Shown: positions 8,798 to 16,983 of the stretch, one piece after another | Layout: the number at the start of each line of letters is the position of its first letter | Numbering within the stretch: the first letter of the stretch is position 1 | From: Syntrophaceae bacterium UBA5744 | Lineage (GTDB): Bacteria > Desulfobacterota > Syntrophia > Syntrophales > UBA2192 | NCBI GenBank assembly: GCA_002419215.1 | Contig: DIFQ01000064.1 | Location: forward strand, 1 to 58,639 | DNA length: 58,639 nt | Reading direction: 5' to 3' | Position numbers and translations under genes: made by a program | The notes under the pieces: model-generated | Seen by the model: only the letters and a program-made list of their open reading frames with translations | The model's database searches: none | What the model was told of the DNA's origin: nothing

Positions 8798-8818
8798 ACA
8801 AGATGTCGGGTTTTCCCA

Positions 8819-9607
8819 TCATTTGTCCGCTCTTCCGATCTTCCTCACTTCCTGACTTCCTTCTTTTTTGACGGCGAAGATGAAAAACTCCTTGTTGCCC
8901 TCGGGACCCGTGATCGGGGACTCGCAGGTCCCCTTGACCGTCAGGCCCAGTTCGGCAAAAAAGGCCGCAAGCTCCCCCATCACGCGGAGGTGAAGCACCG
9001 GGTCCCGGACGACGCCCTTCTTGCCCACTTCGCCCTTCCCCACCTCGAATTGCGGCTTGACGAGGGCCAGGATGATCCCGCCTTCCCTCACGAACCGGAG
9101 CGTCGGCGGGACGACGTGCCGCAGCGAGATGAAGGACGTGTCGATCGTTGCGATGTCGACGGGCTCTTCGACCCCCACGCCCTGAAAGTGACGGATGTTG
9201 CTCCGCTCGAAGAGGACGACCCGGGGGTCGTTGCGCAGCTTCCAGGCGATCTGCCCGTAGCCCACATCGACGGCGTAGACTTTCCGGGCACCCTCCTGCA
9301 GCAGGCAGTCGGTGAAGCCACCCGTCGAGGCGCCCACATCGAGGGCTGCAAACCGGTCGACCCGGATGCCGAAGGCATCGAGGGCCCCCTTGAGCTTCAC
9401 GCCGCCGCGGCTCACGTAGGGGTGGTCCCCGCCCCGGATCCTGACGGCGGCCCCCTCGGCGATCAGGGCGCCCGCCTTGTCGACGGGCTCCTCGTTGACC
9501 AGCACGGCGCCGGCCAGGATGAGGGCACGCGCGCGCTCCCGGGACGCAACAAGGCCCCGGTCCACAAGCAGCACGTCAAGCCTGGTTTTGGGGGATTTTT
9601 CTTTCAT
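8819..9607 (-). CDS. tlyA: TlyA-family rRNA 2'-O-methyltransferase (hemolysin A type)
   Basis: 262 residues. It has an N-terminal S4 RNA-binding domain (RLDVLLVDRGLVASRERARA) and an FtsJ-type Rossmann methyltransferase domain (LDVGASTGGFTDCLL, VDVGYGQ, LVKPQFEVGKGEVGKKG). Family members methylate 16S/23S rRNA cytidines. ATG at 9607 fits the family; the frame is open further upstream through a dispersed repeat. The last residues (EGSQEVRKIGRADK) are encoded by an 8-base repeat array, so the tail is probably not ancestral. The tlyA-after-dxs order is common in bacteria. Confidence 0.93.
   Translation of the reverse strand: MKEKSPKTRLDVLLVDRGLVASRERARALILAGAVLVNEEPVDKAGALIAEGAAVRIRGGDHPYVSRGGVKLKGALDAFGIRVDRFAALDVGASTGGFTDCLLQEGARKVYAVDVGYGQIAWKLRNDPRVVLFERSNIRHFQGVGVEEPVDIATIDTSFISLRHVVPPTLRFVREGGIILALVKPQFEVGKGEVGKKGVVRDPVLHLRVMGELAAFFAELGLTVKGTCESPITGPEGNKEFFIFAVKKEGSQEVRKIGRADK
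8825..8867. repeat. 8-base degenerate array (CTTC core) inside the tlyA 3' end
   Basis: Units CTTCCGAT, CTTCCTCA, CTTCCTGA, CTTCCTTC on the plus strand. The array lies inside the tlyA reading frame and encodes its C-terminal tail; the stop is at 8821-8819. Confidence 0.88.
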
Positions 9608-9656
9608 GAAATGGCTGATGGCGGGTGATTTGCCCGGCAAGAACATGTCTGAATTT

Positions 9657-9718
9657 GTCATCCCCGCGGAGGCGGGGATCCAGTGTGCAGATGGATTCCT
9701 GGTCAAGCCAGGAATGAC
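9657..9718. repeat. Dispersed palindromic repeat (GTCATCCCCGCGGAGGCGGGG type)
   Basis: Two small palindromes, CCCCGCGGAGGCGGGG and CCTGGTCAAGCCAGG, lie between GTCAT and ATGAC ends. This is the widespread proteobacterial intergenic repeat whose shadow translation reads VIPAEAGIQ. It lies between tlyA and dxs. Confidence 0.8.
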
Positions 9719-9758
9719 AGGATTGACATCCTTCGCTGCTGAAATAACAGCTTCGTCT

Positions 9759-11660
9759 TTACTTGGCCACGACTTCTCTGAGCGCCGGCTTCGCGGGCCC
9801 CGCAAGTTTCCGCGCAGCCTCGAAAATCCCTTCCTCGTCGATGCCGTAACGGCGCCGCATTTCCGCCTGGGTTGCGTGCTCGACGAACTCGTCGCGGATG
9901 CCGAGGCGCTTCACCTCGATGCCTGAGAGCCCCTTCGCCTCGAGCATTTCGAGGACCGCGCTGCCGAAACCGCCCGCAAGGACGTTCTCCTCGACGGTGA
10001 GGACCTTGCCCGTTGCGGCTGCCACGCGGCTCAGGAGCTCCTCGTCCAGCGGTTTCACGAAGCGGCAGTTGACCACGGTGGCGCTGATTCCTTCCTCGCG
10101 CAGTCGCCTTGCGGCATCCAGGGACGGCCGCACCGTGTATCCGATGGCGAACAGGGCCACGTCGGCCCCTTCAAGGAGAATCTCGGCCTTGCCGATCTCG
10201 AGGGCCTTCGGGGTCTCGTCGAGCGGCACGCCGACCCCCTTGCCGCGGGGGTAGCGCACCGAGGCGGGGCCGCCGCACTCGACGGCTGTCTTGAGCATGT
10301 GCTGCAGTTCGTTCTCGTCCTTGGGCGCCATGACGACGATGTTCGGGATGGATCTCAGGTACGAGAAGTCGAAGACGCCGTTGTGGGTCGCGCCGTCGTC
10401 GCCCGCGATGCCGCCGCGGTCCATGGCGAGCACCACGGGAAGTTTCTGGAGGCAGACGTCGTGCAGCACCTGGTCGTAGGCCCGCTGCATGAAGGTGGAG
10501 TAGACGGCCACGACGGGGATGATCCCTTCCGTCGCCATCCCTGCGGCGAAGGTCACGCCGTGCTGCTCGGCGATCCCCACGTCGAAGAACCGCTCGGGGA
10601 ACTCCTTCGCGTAGGCATCGAGGCCCGTCCCGCTGCACATGGCCGCCGTGATGGCCACGACCTTCGGGTTTTCCCGGGCGAGCTGGATCATCGTCCGTCC
10701 GAAGACCTCCGTGTAACTGGGGATGCCGCCCGGATCCGCGGTGAGGTCGCCCGTCCGGGCGTTGAAGGGGCCGATGCCGTGGAACTTCGTGGGATCCAGC
10801 TCGGCAAAGGGGTACCCCTTGCCCTTTCTCGTCAGCACGTGGACCAGCACGGGGCGGTTGTGTTCCTTGACGTTGCGGAGCATTTTAATGAGATGGTCGA
10901 GGCGGTGCCCCTCCAGGGGCCCCACGTACTCGAAGCCCAGTTCCTCGAAGAGGGCACCGGGGGTCAGGAAGGACTTGAGGGCCTCCTCGGCCTGGCGGGA
11001 GATCTTCACCACCTGCTCGCCCACGTTGGGGATGCCCCGGAGGAACTGCTTGACGTCGTTGCGGAGCCTGGTGACCCGGCGGCCCGTCATGATCTCGTTG
11101 AGGTAGGCCGACAGTGCGCCCACGTTGGGCGAGATCGACATCTCGTTGTCGTTGAGGATGATGATGAGGTCCTTCTTGCGGTCGCCGGCCCAGTTGAGGC
11201 CCTCGAAGGCCAGGCCCGCCGTCATGGAACCGTCGCCGATGACGGCGACAACCTTGTAGCTCTCGCCCTTGAGGCAGCGAGCCTCGGCGATCCCGGCCGC
11301 AGCCGAGATCGAGGTGCTGCTGTGGCCCACGCTGAAGACGTCGTAGATGCTCTCCTCGCGTCTCGGAAAGCCGCAGACGCCGCCGCTTTTTCTCAGCGTG
11401 TGGAACCGGTCGCGCCGGCCCGTGATCAGCTTGTGGGCGTAGGCCTGGTGTCCCACGTCCCAGACGATCTTGTCCCGGGGGGCATCGAAGACGTAGTGGA
11501 GGGCAAGGGTGAGCTCCACGGTGCCCAGCGAGGGGGCCAGGTGGCCGCCGTTTTTAGAGCAGGTCTCGATGATGACCCTGCGGATGTCCTCGGCAAGGAT
11601 TTCAAGCTCCTCCTGGCGGAGAAGCTTGATGTCGGCCGGCGAATTGATTTTTTCCAGCAT
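9759..11660 (-). CDS. dxs: 1-deoxy-D-xylulose-5-phosphate synthase
   Basis: First enzyme of the MEP isoprenoid pathway: condenses pyruvate and glyceraldehyde-3-phosphate with TPP. 633 residues, normal length. Seen: GHQAYAHKL, SVGHSSTSISAA, the TPP/Mg motif GDGSMTAGLAFE, DVGIAEQHGVTFAAGMA and MDRGGIAGDDGATHNGVFD. ATG at 11660 (MLEKINSPADIKLL) is the family-like start; the 38 upstream in-frame codons run through a palindromic repeat. It lies between ispA and tlyA, with ispH in the same run, so supply and use of IPP are genetically linked. Confidence 0.97.
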   Translation of the reverse strand: MLEKINSPADIKLLRQEELEILAEDIRRVIIETCSKNGGHLAPSLGTVELTLALHYVFDAPRDKIVWDVGHQAYAHKLITGRRDRFHTLRKSGGVCGFPRREESIYDVFSVGHSSTSISAAAGIAEARCLKGESYKVVAVIGDGSMTAGLAFEGLNWAGDRKKDLIIILNDNEMSISPNVGALSAYLNEIMTGRRVTRLRNDVKQFLRGIPNVGEQVVKISRQAEEALKSFLTPGALFEELGFEYVGPLEGHRLDHLIKMLRNVKEHNRPVLVHVLTRKGKGYPFAELDPTKFHGIGPFNARTGDLTADPGGIPSYTEVFGRTMIQLARENPKVVAITAAMCSGTGLDAYAKEFPERFFDVGIAEQHGVTFAAGMATEGIIPVVAVYSTFMQRAYDQVLHDVCLQKLPVVLAMDRGGIAGDDGATHNGVFDFSYLRSIPNIVVMAPKDENELQHMLKTAVECGGPASVRYPRGKGVGVPLDETPKALEIGKAEILLEGADVALFAIGYTVRPSLDAARRLREEGISATVVNCRFVKPLDEELLSRVAAATGKVLTVEENVLAGGFGSAVLEMLEAKGLSGIEVKRLGIRDEFVEHATQAEMRRRYGIDEEGIFEAARKLAGPAKPALREVVAK

Positions 11661-11731
11661 GCCTTGTTTAACCCGTTCTGTGTTCCTGTGCACCTGAATC
11701 CCCCCCCAGGAATACCCTCTACCTCGATCTT

Positions 11732-11752
11732 CCTCTCCCCCGGCGGGAGAGG
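11732..11752. repeat. Inverted repeat CCTCTCCC-ccggc-GGGAGAGG
   Basis: An 8-base perfect inverted repeat in the ispA-dxs gap. It resembles a common dispersed GGGAGAGG-type intergenic repeat of proteobacteria and lies in the stretch upstream of dxs. Confidence 0.6.
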
Positions 11753-11781
11753 ACTGAAAGGAAGGGGTCCCCATAGGGGGA

Positions 11782-12687
11782 TTATGTTTTTCGGTCCACG
11801 ATGAACCGTGCGATCAACCTCAGGGGCTCGGCCCTCTCGCCCAGTGCGCTGAGATCCCCGAGGGCTTTCTCCACGAGTTCCGCGGCAAGGCGCCGCGAGG
11901 TCTCGACCCCTACAAGAGCGGGGTACGTGAGCTTCCCCCGGGACTGGTCGCTCCCGGTGCCCTTGCCCAGGGCCTTTGCGTCGCCTTCGACATTCAAGAT
12001 ATCATCGGCAATCTGAAACGCAAGCCCCGCGTGGCGCCCGTATTCCGTCAGCGCATCGAGCGCATCGTCGTCGGCCCCGCCGAGGAGGGCCCCGGCCCGA
12101 AGCGACACGGTGATCAGGGCGCCCGTCTTGCGCGTGTGGATGAAGTTGAGCGTCTTCTCGTCGGGCGGTTTCCCTTCCGACTCGATGTCCACCACCTGGC
12201 CGCCCACCATGCCGAACCAGCCCGCTGCAAGCGCGATCTCCTGGATCACCTGCAGCAGCTTCTCGGCCTTGACGACTCCCACGGGGGTACGCCCCGCGAT
12301 GATCCGAAAGGCGTCCGTGAGCAGGGCATCGCCCGCCAGGATGGCGACGGCCTCGCCAAAGACCTTGTGGCTCGTCGGCTTGCCGCGCCGGGTATCGTCG
12401 TTGTCCATAGCCGGGAGATCGTCGTGGATGAGGGAGTAGGTGTGGATGAGCTCGAGCGCGCAGGCCGTAGGCATGACGGCGTCGATCGGGCCGCCGACGG
12501 CCTCGGCGGCTCCGATGCAGAGGATCGGGCGAAGGCGCTTTCCCCCGGCAAATACACTGTATCGGGCGGACCTGAAGATCACGGCAGGTTCGGTCGACTC
12601 TGCAGGAAGGTAAAGCTCCAGAGCCTGATCGACGAGGGTCTTCCGCGTCTCGAGGTACTCGTCCAGGGAAATGGGGTTAGTGGTCAT
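11782..12687 (-). CDS. ispA: Polyprenyl (farnesyl/geranyl) diphosphate synthase
   Basis: 301 residues. Makes C15 (or longer) prenyl diphosphates from IPP and DMAPP. The first aspartate-rich motif is DDLPAMDND; the second is DDILN, with Asn in place of the third Asp, a variant I believe is frequent in this group. GGKRLRP and KTGALI are also present. The start overlaps xseB by 11 bases, indicating coupled translation. Chain length cannot be fixed from sequence alone. Confidence 0.94.
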   Translation of the reverse strand: MTTNPISLDEYLETRKTLVDQALELYLPAESTEPAVIFRSARYSVFAGGKRLRPILCIGAAEAVGGPIDAVMPTACALELIHTYSLIHDDLPAMDNDDTRRGKPTSHKVFGEAVAILAGDALLTDAFRIIAGRTPVGVVKAEKLLQVIQEIALAAGWFGMVGGQVVDIESEGKPPDEKTLNFIHTRKTGALITVSLRAGALLGGADDDALDALTEYGRHAGLAFQIADDILNVEGDAKALGKGTGSDQSRGKLTYPALVGVETSRRLAAELVEKALGDLSALGERAEPLRLIARFIVDRKT

Positions 12688-12916
12688 CTCCTTCCGGTTC
12701 GAGCTTGAAGGGCTTGACTTCCACGTCGCCCTCCTTTTTGAGAAGGATCTCGATCCTTCGTTCGGCCTCGTCGAGCTTGCGCGAGCAAAGCCTCGCAAGA
12801 CGAATCCCCTCCTCGAAGGAGGCCAGGGACTCGTCGAGGGTCAGCTCGCCCTGTTCCATCTTCCGCACGATCTCCTCGAGCTTCGACAGGGCGTCCTCGA
12901 ACTTGGCCTCTGCCAT
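12677..12916 (-). CDS. xseB: Exonuclease VII small subunit
   Basis: 79 residues, helical: FEDALSKLEEIVRKMEQGEL then LDESLASFEEGIRLARLC, the XseB signature. It forms ExoVII with XseA, degrading single-stranded DNA to oligonucleotides. ATG at 12916 lies four bases after the xseA stop, and its end overlaps ispA. The longer open frame (to 12973) lies inside xseA and is rejected. Confidence 0.95.
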   Translation of the reverse strand: MAEAKFEDALSKLEEIVRKMEQGELTLDESLASFEEGIRLARLCSRKLDEAERRIEILLKKEGDVEVKPFKLEPEGDDH

Positions 12917-12920
12917 GGCG

Positions 12921-14264
12921 TCATGCTTCTTCGATCTTGGTGACGACGGCATCGAACCGACCTTTCGCAACATTTATGCCAACGGGGTCCCCCGCTGAAA
13001 GTTCTTTTGCATCCCGGATCACCCGCCCCTCGGGCATCGTCCGGGCAATGGCGTACCCCCGGGCAAGCACCCCCAGAGGGCTGAGGCTGTCGAGCAGGGC
13101 CGTGCGGCCCGCTAGCCTCGTCCGCATGTCTTCCACCTGGCGGGAGATTCCCGTTATCATGCTTTTCCTCATATTATCAAGAACAAAGGTGAGGTTTGCC
13201 AGCCTCACTCCCGGGCTCAGGTACTGCAGGTGCGTCTCGAAGTGGCGCAGCCTGTCGCGTTCGGTGCGCGCCCGGCGGACGAGGGATGCACTCAGGCTGT
13301 TTAACCGCTCGTCAAGGCCGAGCCGCAGGTCGACGAGGCGGCGCCGGGGGTCGCGGACCCGCTCGGCAAGCGTTTCCAGCCGGTCCTTCCGGAGCTTCAA
13401 CAGCCGCTCTGCGCCGCTTACAAGCCGCGCGGTGAGCGCCCGGATCTGCTGGGAAAGGTCGCTTCGCATGGGGACGACGAGTTCGGCCGCCGCCGAAGGG
13501 GTGGGCGCCCGCATGTCGGCAACGAAGTCGGCAATGGTGAAGTCGATCTCGTGGCCCACGGCGCTGATGACGGGGACACGCGAGGCGAAGATGGCCCGGG
13601 CAACCCCCTCGTTGTTGAAGGCCATGAGATCCTCCAGTGAACCGCCGCCCCGTGCCACGATGATCACGTCGATACCGGGCAGCTCGTTCAGACGGCGGAG
13701 GGCCTCGACGATTTCGGCGGGGGCCTCGGCGCCCTGCACCCGAACGGGGGCGATGAGGATGTCCACGGAAGGAAAGCGGCGCTTCGTGATGTTCAGGATG
13801 TCCCGGATGACGGCGCCCGAAGGAGAGGTGACAACCCCGATCCGCGAAGGAAGGTAGGGGACGGGCTTTTTGTGGACGGGATCGAAGAGCCCCTCGGCCT
13901 GAAGCCTGGCTTTCAACTGCTCGTAGGCGATCTGCAGGGCGCCTACACCCCTGGGCTCGGCGTAGTCCAGGATGAGCTGGTACTCGCCGCGGGGCCTGTA
14001 GACGTTCATCCGCGCCCGGCAGAGGACGTGCATCCCGTCCTCGAGGTCGAATTTGAGCGCGCGGGCGACGGGCCGGAAGAGCACGGCCCGGACCTGGCTT
14101 TCCTCGTCTTTCAGGGTGAAGTAGAGATGGCCCGAGGCGGGCCGGCGCAAATTCGAGACCTCCCCTTCGACCCAGAGCTGGTCAAAGGTGCCCTCCAGGA
14201 TGTCCTGGACCTGCCGGGTGAGCTCCGTGACGGTCAGAATCTCGCGGGTTGAAAAGAGATCCAT
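12921..14264 (-). CDS. xseA: Exonuclease VII large subunit
   Basis: 447 residues. N-terminal OB-fold (LWVEGEVSNLRRPASGHLYF), catalytic domain (RIGVVTSPSGAVIRDIL, VARGGGSLEDL, SAVGHEIDFTIADFVADMRA), then coiled-coil helices (about 260-390). First gene of xseA-xseB-ispA-dxs-tlyA. ATG at 14264 (MDLFSTREILTVTELT) fits the family; the open frame continues upstream 39 codons into the RAYT element end. Confidence 0.95.
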   Translation of the reverse strand: MDLFSTREILTVTELTRQVQDILEGTFDQLWVEGEVSNLRRPASGHLYFTLKDEESQVRAVLFRPVARALKFDLEDGMHVLCRARMNVYRPRGEYQLILDYAEPRGVGALQIAYEQLKARLQAEGLFDPVHKKPVPYLPSRIGVVTSPSGAVIRDILNITKRRFPSVDILIAPVRVQGAEAPAEIVEALRRLNELPGIDVIIVARGGGSLEDLMAFNNEGVARAIFASRVPVISAVGHEIDFTIADFVADMRAPTPSAAAELVVPMRSDLSQQIRALTARLVSGAERLLKLRKDRLETLAERVRDPRRRLVDLRLGLDERLNSLSASLVRRARTERDRLRHFETHLQYLSPGVRLANLTFVLDNMRKSMITGISRQVEDMRTRLAGRTALLDSLSPLGVLARGYAIARTMPEGRVIRDAKELSAGDPVGINVAKGRFDAVVTKIEEA

Positions 14265-14309
14265 GGAAAGGAAGTAACAGAGCAACCCGCCCGATGCAAG
14301 CAAAACAAC

Positions 14310-15307
14310 GGGGTCAGGCCTGATTATTGACATTTCCCCTTTCCGGCTGTATCTATCTCGAATGGCACGAAAACCCCGCATCGAATTCGAAGGCGCTCTC
14401 TATCACGTTGTCGCTCGCGGTAACCGGAAGGAAACCATCTTTCGCTCAAAGGAGGATTACGGAAGGTACCTTGATCTGCTTTTGCGTTATAAAAAAAGAT
14501 ACCATTACAAGTTGTATGCCTTTGCCTTGATGCCCAACCATCTGCACCTGCTCATGAAAACAGCAGATACCCGTCTCTCAAAGGTCATGCAGGGCCTGCA
14601 GCAAAGCTACACGGCCTACTTCAACCGAAAATACGAAGTAGCGGGACACCTTTTTCAGGGGCGCTACAAGTCAATCCTCTGCGACGGCGATGCCTACCTG
14701 CTGACACTGCTCAAGTACATCCATCTCAACCCGGTACGGGCAAAGATCAGCAGCAGACCGGATGAATATTGCTGGTCCAGTCACCATGCTTACCTGGGGC
14801 ACAAAGACATTCTAGTCGACGTCGACTTCGTTCTCCACTGCTTCGATCCGAAGAAAGTCTCGGCGGTCAGTCGATACCTTGATTTCATGAATGATTCGAC
14901 CTGTGCGGACAGGAAAGAAATTTACGGGACGGTCGACCAGCGGTTCCTGGGTGATGATCAGTTTGTAGATGCCATCGTAGACAGGACCAGAACAGTGATC
15001 ACGGACAAGAAAAAGCCCAGACGACATTCCTTTGAGCAAATCTTGGCCGTCGTCGAGACCATCACTGGCATTTCCCGGGAAGAGATACGGTCAAAGGGCA
15101 AGTCGCGGGAGATTTCCGGGGCTCGAACGACCTTTTGCCGGGTTGCACTGCATTTTTCGTATAGAGTCAAAGAGATTGCGGAGTTCCTGGGAAAAGATCC
15201 CTCTGCCATTTCCAGGTATCCTGTCGATGACGAAAGTACGAAAGACGAAGCCGGGAACGTGATCCGAGCCCTGGAAGGGGAAAATGTCAATAATCAGGCC
15301 TGACCCC
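14310..15307 (+). mobile_element. RAYT element bounded by 26-base perfect inverted repeats
   Basis: Left end 14310-14335 and right end 15282-15307 are exact complements, starting GGGGTCAGGCCTGATTATTG. Each end also contains the palindrome TCAGGCCTGA, so each can fold by itself into a REP-like hairpin. The element holds one gene, the transposase, whose stop codon lies inside the right end. It sits in the intergenic gap between divergent xseA and the deoxyhypusine-synthase-like gene; no clear target duplication is seen. Confidence 0.88.
14362..15303 (+). CDS. REP-associated tyrosine transposase (Y1, IS200-like)
   Basis: 313 residues. Single-strand HUH transposase: HUH motif in MPNHLHLL (H60, H62), start ARGNRKETIF typical of RAYTs, and a candidate catalytic tyrosine in the YTAYFNRKY segment followed by AGHLFQGRYKS. 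The C-terminal part (SFEQILAVVETITG..., FCRVALHFSYRVKEIAEFLG) is a DnaA-like or phage-repressor-like helix-turn-helix addition. Its base composition looks less GC-rich than its neighbours, in keeping with transfer. Probably still intact. Confidence 0.92.
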   Translation: MARKPRIEFEGALYHVVARGNRKETIFRSKEDYGRYLDLLLRYKKRYHYKLYAFALMPNHLHLLMKTADTRLSKVMQGLQQSYTAYFNRKYEVAGHLFQGRYKSILCDGDAYLLTLLKYIHLNPVRAKISSRPDEYCWSSHHAYLGHKDILVDVDFVLHCFDPKKVSAVSRYLDFMNDSTCADRKEIYGTVDQRFLGDDQFVDAIVDRTRTVITDKKKPRRHSFEQILAVVETITGISREEIRSKGKSREISGARTTFCRVALHFSYRVKEIAEFLGKDPSAISRYPVDDESTKDEAGNVIRALEGENVNNQA

Positions 15308-15380
15308 CTATCTTTTTTGACTTTTTCGGGGCCTTGAGGTAAGAAGTAACAATAATTACCGAAGGGGAAAAGAGTTTTTC

Positions 15381-16418
15381 ATGGCAAAGAAAATCGACAA
15401 GAAGAAGCAGGAATTCCTGAAATCCAAAGTCGAGCACATCGACATCCGGGCGATCGACGCCGTTGACATCATCGACTCGATGAAGAAGATGTCCTTCTCG
15501 GCTCGAGATCTCGCCTCGGCGGCCGAGATGTACAACCGCATGCTCGCCGACCGCAACTGCGTCATCTTCCTCACCATCGCCGGGAGCACGAGCGCCGCGG
15601 GCTGCATGCAGATCTATGCCGACATGGTGAAGCACAACATGGTCGACGCCATCGTGGCCACGGGGGCCTCCATCGTGGACATGGATTTTTTCGAGGCTCT
15701 CGGCTTCAGGCACTACCAGGGATCGCCCCACGTCGACGACCGCGAGCTTCGCAGGCTCTACATCGACCGCATCTACGACACCTACATCGACGAAGAGCAG
15801 CTCCAGCACTGCGACAAGACCGTCACCGAGATCGCCGATCAGCTCCCGCCCCGGCCCTACTCGTCGCGCGAGTTCATCAGGGAGATGGGAAGATACCTGA
15901 CAAAGAACGCAAAGAAAAAGGACTCGCTGGTCCAGGTCGCCTACGAGAACGACGTGCCCATCTTCTGCCCGGCCTTCTCCGACTCCAGCGCGGGCTTCGG
16001 CCTCGTGCTGCACCAGCACAAGCGCCCCAAGAACCACGTCTCCATCGACTCGGTGAAGGACTTCCGTGAACTGACGGAGATCAAGATCGCGGCGCCCGCG
16101 TCGGGCCTTCTCATGATCGGCGGCGGCGTGCCGAAGAACTTCATCCAGGACACGGTCATCTGCGCCGAGATCCTCGGGAAAGACGTGCCCATGCACCAGT
16201 ATGCCGTCCAGATCACCGTGGCCGATGCGCGCGACGGGGCCTGCTCGAGCTCGACGCTCAAGGAGGCCGCCTCGTGGGGGAAGGTGGATACCGTCTCGGA
16301 GCAGATGGTCTTCGCCGAGGCGACGATGGCCCTGCCGCTGCTGGCAAGCTATGCATGGCACAAGGGGAGCTGGAAGAAGAGGAAGAAGTGGAGGTTCTCC
16401 AGAATCTATAAGGACTAG
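15381..16418 (+). CDS. Deoxyhypusine-synthase-family protein (bacterial)
   Basis: 345 residues. DHS fold with NAD-binding pieces (TIAGSTSAAGCMQIYADMV, VATGASIVDMD, IGGGVPKNFIQD). The lysine that forms the enzyme-spermidine intermediate is kept (EAASWGKVD, K301). Eukaryotic and archaeal DHS modifies eIF5A; bacteria lack that substrate, and some bacterial homologues act as homospermidine synthases, so a polyamine role is more likely. The gene stands alone, preceded by GAAGGGGAAAAG. Its TAG stop lies in the CTAG flank of a MITE-like insert. Confidence 0.85.
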   Translation: MAKKIDKKKQEFLKSKVEHIDIRAIDAVDIIDSMKKMSFSARDLASAAEMYNRMLADRNCVIFLTIAGSTSAAGCMQIYADMVKHNMVDAIVATGASIVDMDFFEALGFRHYQGSPHVDDRELRRLYIDRIYDTYIDEEQLQHCDKTVTEIADQLPPRPYSSREFIREMGRYLTKNAKKKDSLVQVAYENDVPIFCPAFSDSSAGFGLVLHQHKRPKNHVSIDSVKDFRELTEIKIAAPASGLLMIGGGVPKNFIQDTVICAEILGKDVPMHQYAVQITVADARDGACSSSTLKEAASWGKVDTVSEQMVFAEATMALPLLASYAWHKGSWKKRKKWRFSRIYKD

Positions 16419-16574
16419 CAGGGTGTTGAATAACACCTTGTCACACAGGCTGTTCAAAAATGATTAGATGCAAGGCGCGCAAATCCTGAGGAATGAGGCG
16501 TACTTTCGTGTACGCCGCAGTGACGAAGGATGTAGCGCAACGCAGCAGATGAGCGTTTTTCAACAGCCTGCTAG
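16415..16574. mobile_element. MITE-like insert flanked by CTAG
   Basis: About 160 bases between two CTAG copies (16415-16418, 16571-16574). Imperfect terminal inverted repeats (AGCAGGGTGTTGAATAA at the left against TTTTTCAACAGCCTGCT at the right, 15 of 17 matching). No gene inside. CTAG fits the YTAR target duplication of IS5-type elements, so this is probably a non-autonomous derivative. Confidence 0.7.
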
Positions 16575-16606
16575 AAGACCGATGCCCGGATAAACGGGAC
16601 GACAAA

Positions 16607-16637
16607 GGGCCGGCGGAATCTCCGCCGGCCCTTTTTT
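16607..16637 (+). terminator. Rho-independent terminator after the DHS-like gene
   Basis: GGGCCGGCGGA, loop ATC, TCCGCCGGCCC, then six T. The MITE has pushed it about 150 bases away from the stop codon. Confidence 0.92.
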
Positions 16638-16638
16638 A

Positions 16639-16914
16639 CGGCCCTTTCGGCGACCGGCAGGCATTCGGTTCCCTCCTCCCGAACGAGCTGGTCTGCTTCG
16701 TCAACGCCGTCCCTGATCGCGACTCATCATGCCAGATCGGGCTGTCCCATTCTGGAACAGAACCCGAAAGGCGCTCCATTCCAGCGATACAGGACTCCCA
16801 GGCCGTTCTGGACCAGGTTCGCGGGCCTTCCCCCCGATGCAGACGCCCCACCAGCATCACCTTATATATTTAATATTATTGATTATTCTCCAGTGACACT
16901 TCCGGATTTCTCCG
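16639..16914. other. Intergenic stretch, no gene recognised
   Basis: Between the terminator and the sigma-54 site. A 74-codon minus-strand open frame is present but resembles nothing I know. An AT-rich block (TTATATATTTAATATTATTG) lies at 16862-16881, just upstream of the promoter, and could bind IHF or an activator. Confidence 0.5.
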
Positions 16915-16930
16915 TGGCACATCTGATGCC
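16915..16930 (+). promoter_or_regulatory. Candidate sigma-54 promoter of the PilY1-like gene
   Basis: TGGCACATCTGATGCC: -24 GG and -12 GC are exactly ten bases apart, against consensus TGGCAC-N5-TTGC. It lies 54 bases upstream of the ATG at 16984. Confidence 0.7.
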
Positions 16931-16983
16931 CATGGCATACGACGTCCGTCTGATTGAACTGACGACAACACCTGGAGGAAGCC

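Noticed and set aside
16636..16860. 74-codon minus-strand frame near the DHS-like terminator
   Set aside because: Runs into the terminator hairpin and has no recognisable motif or ribosome site.
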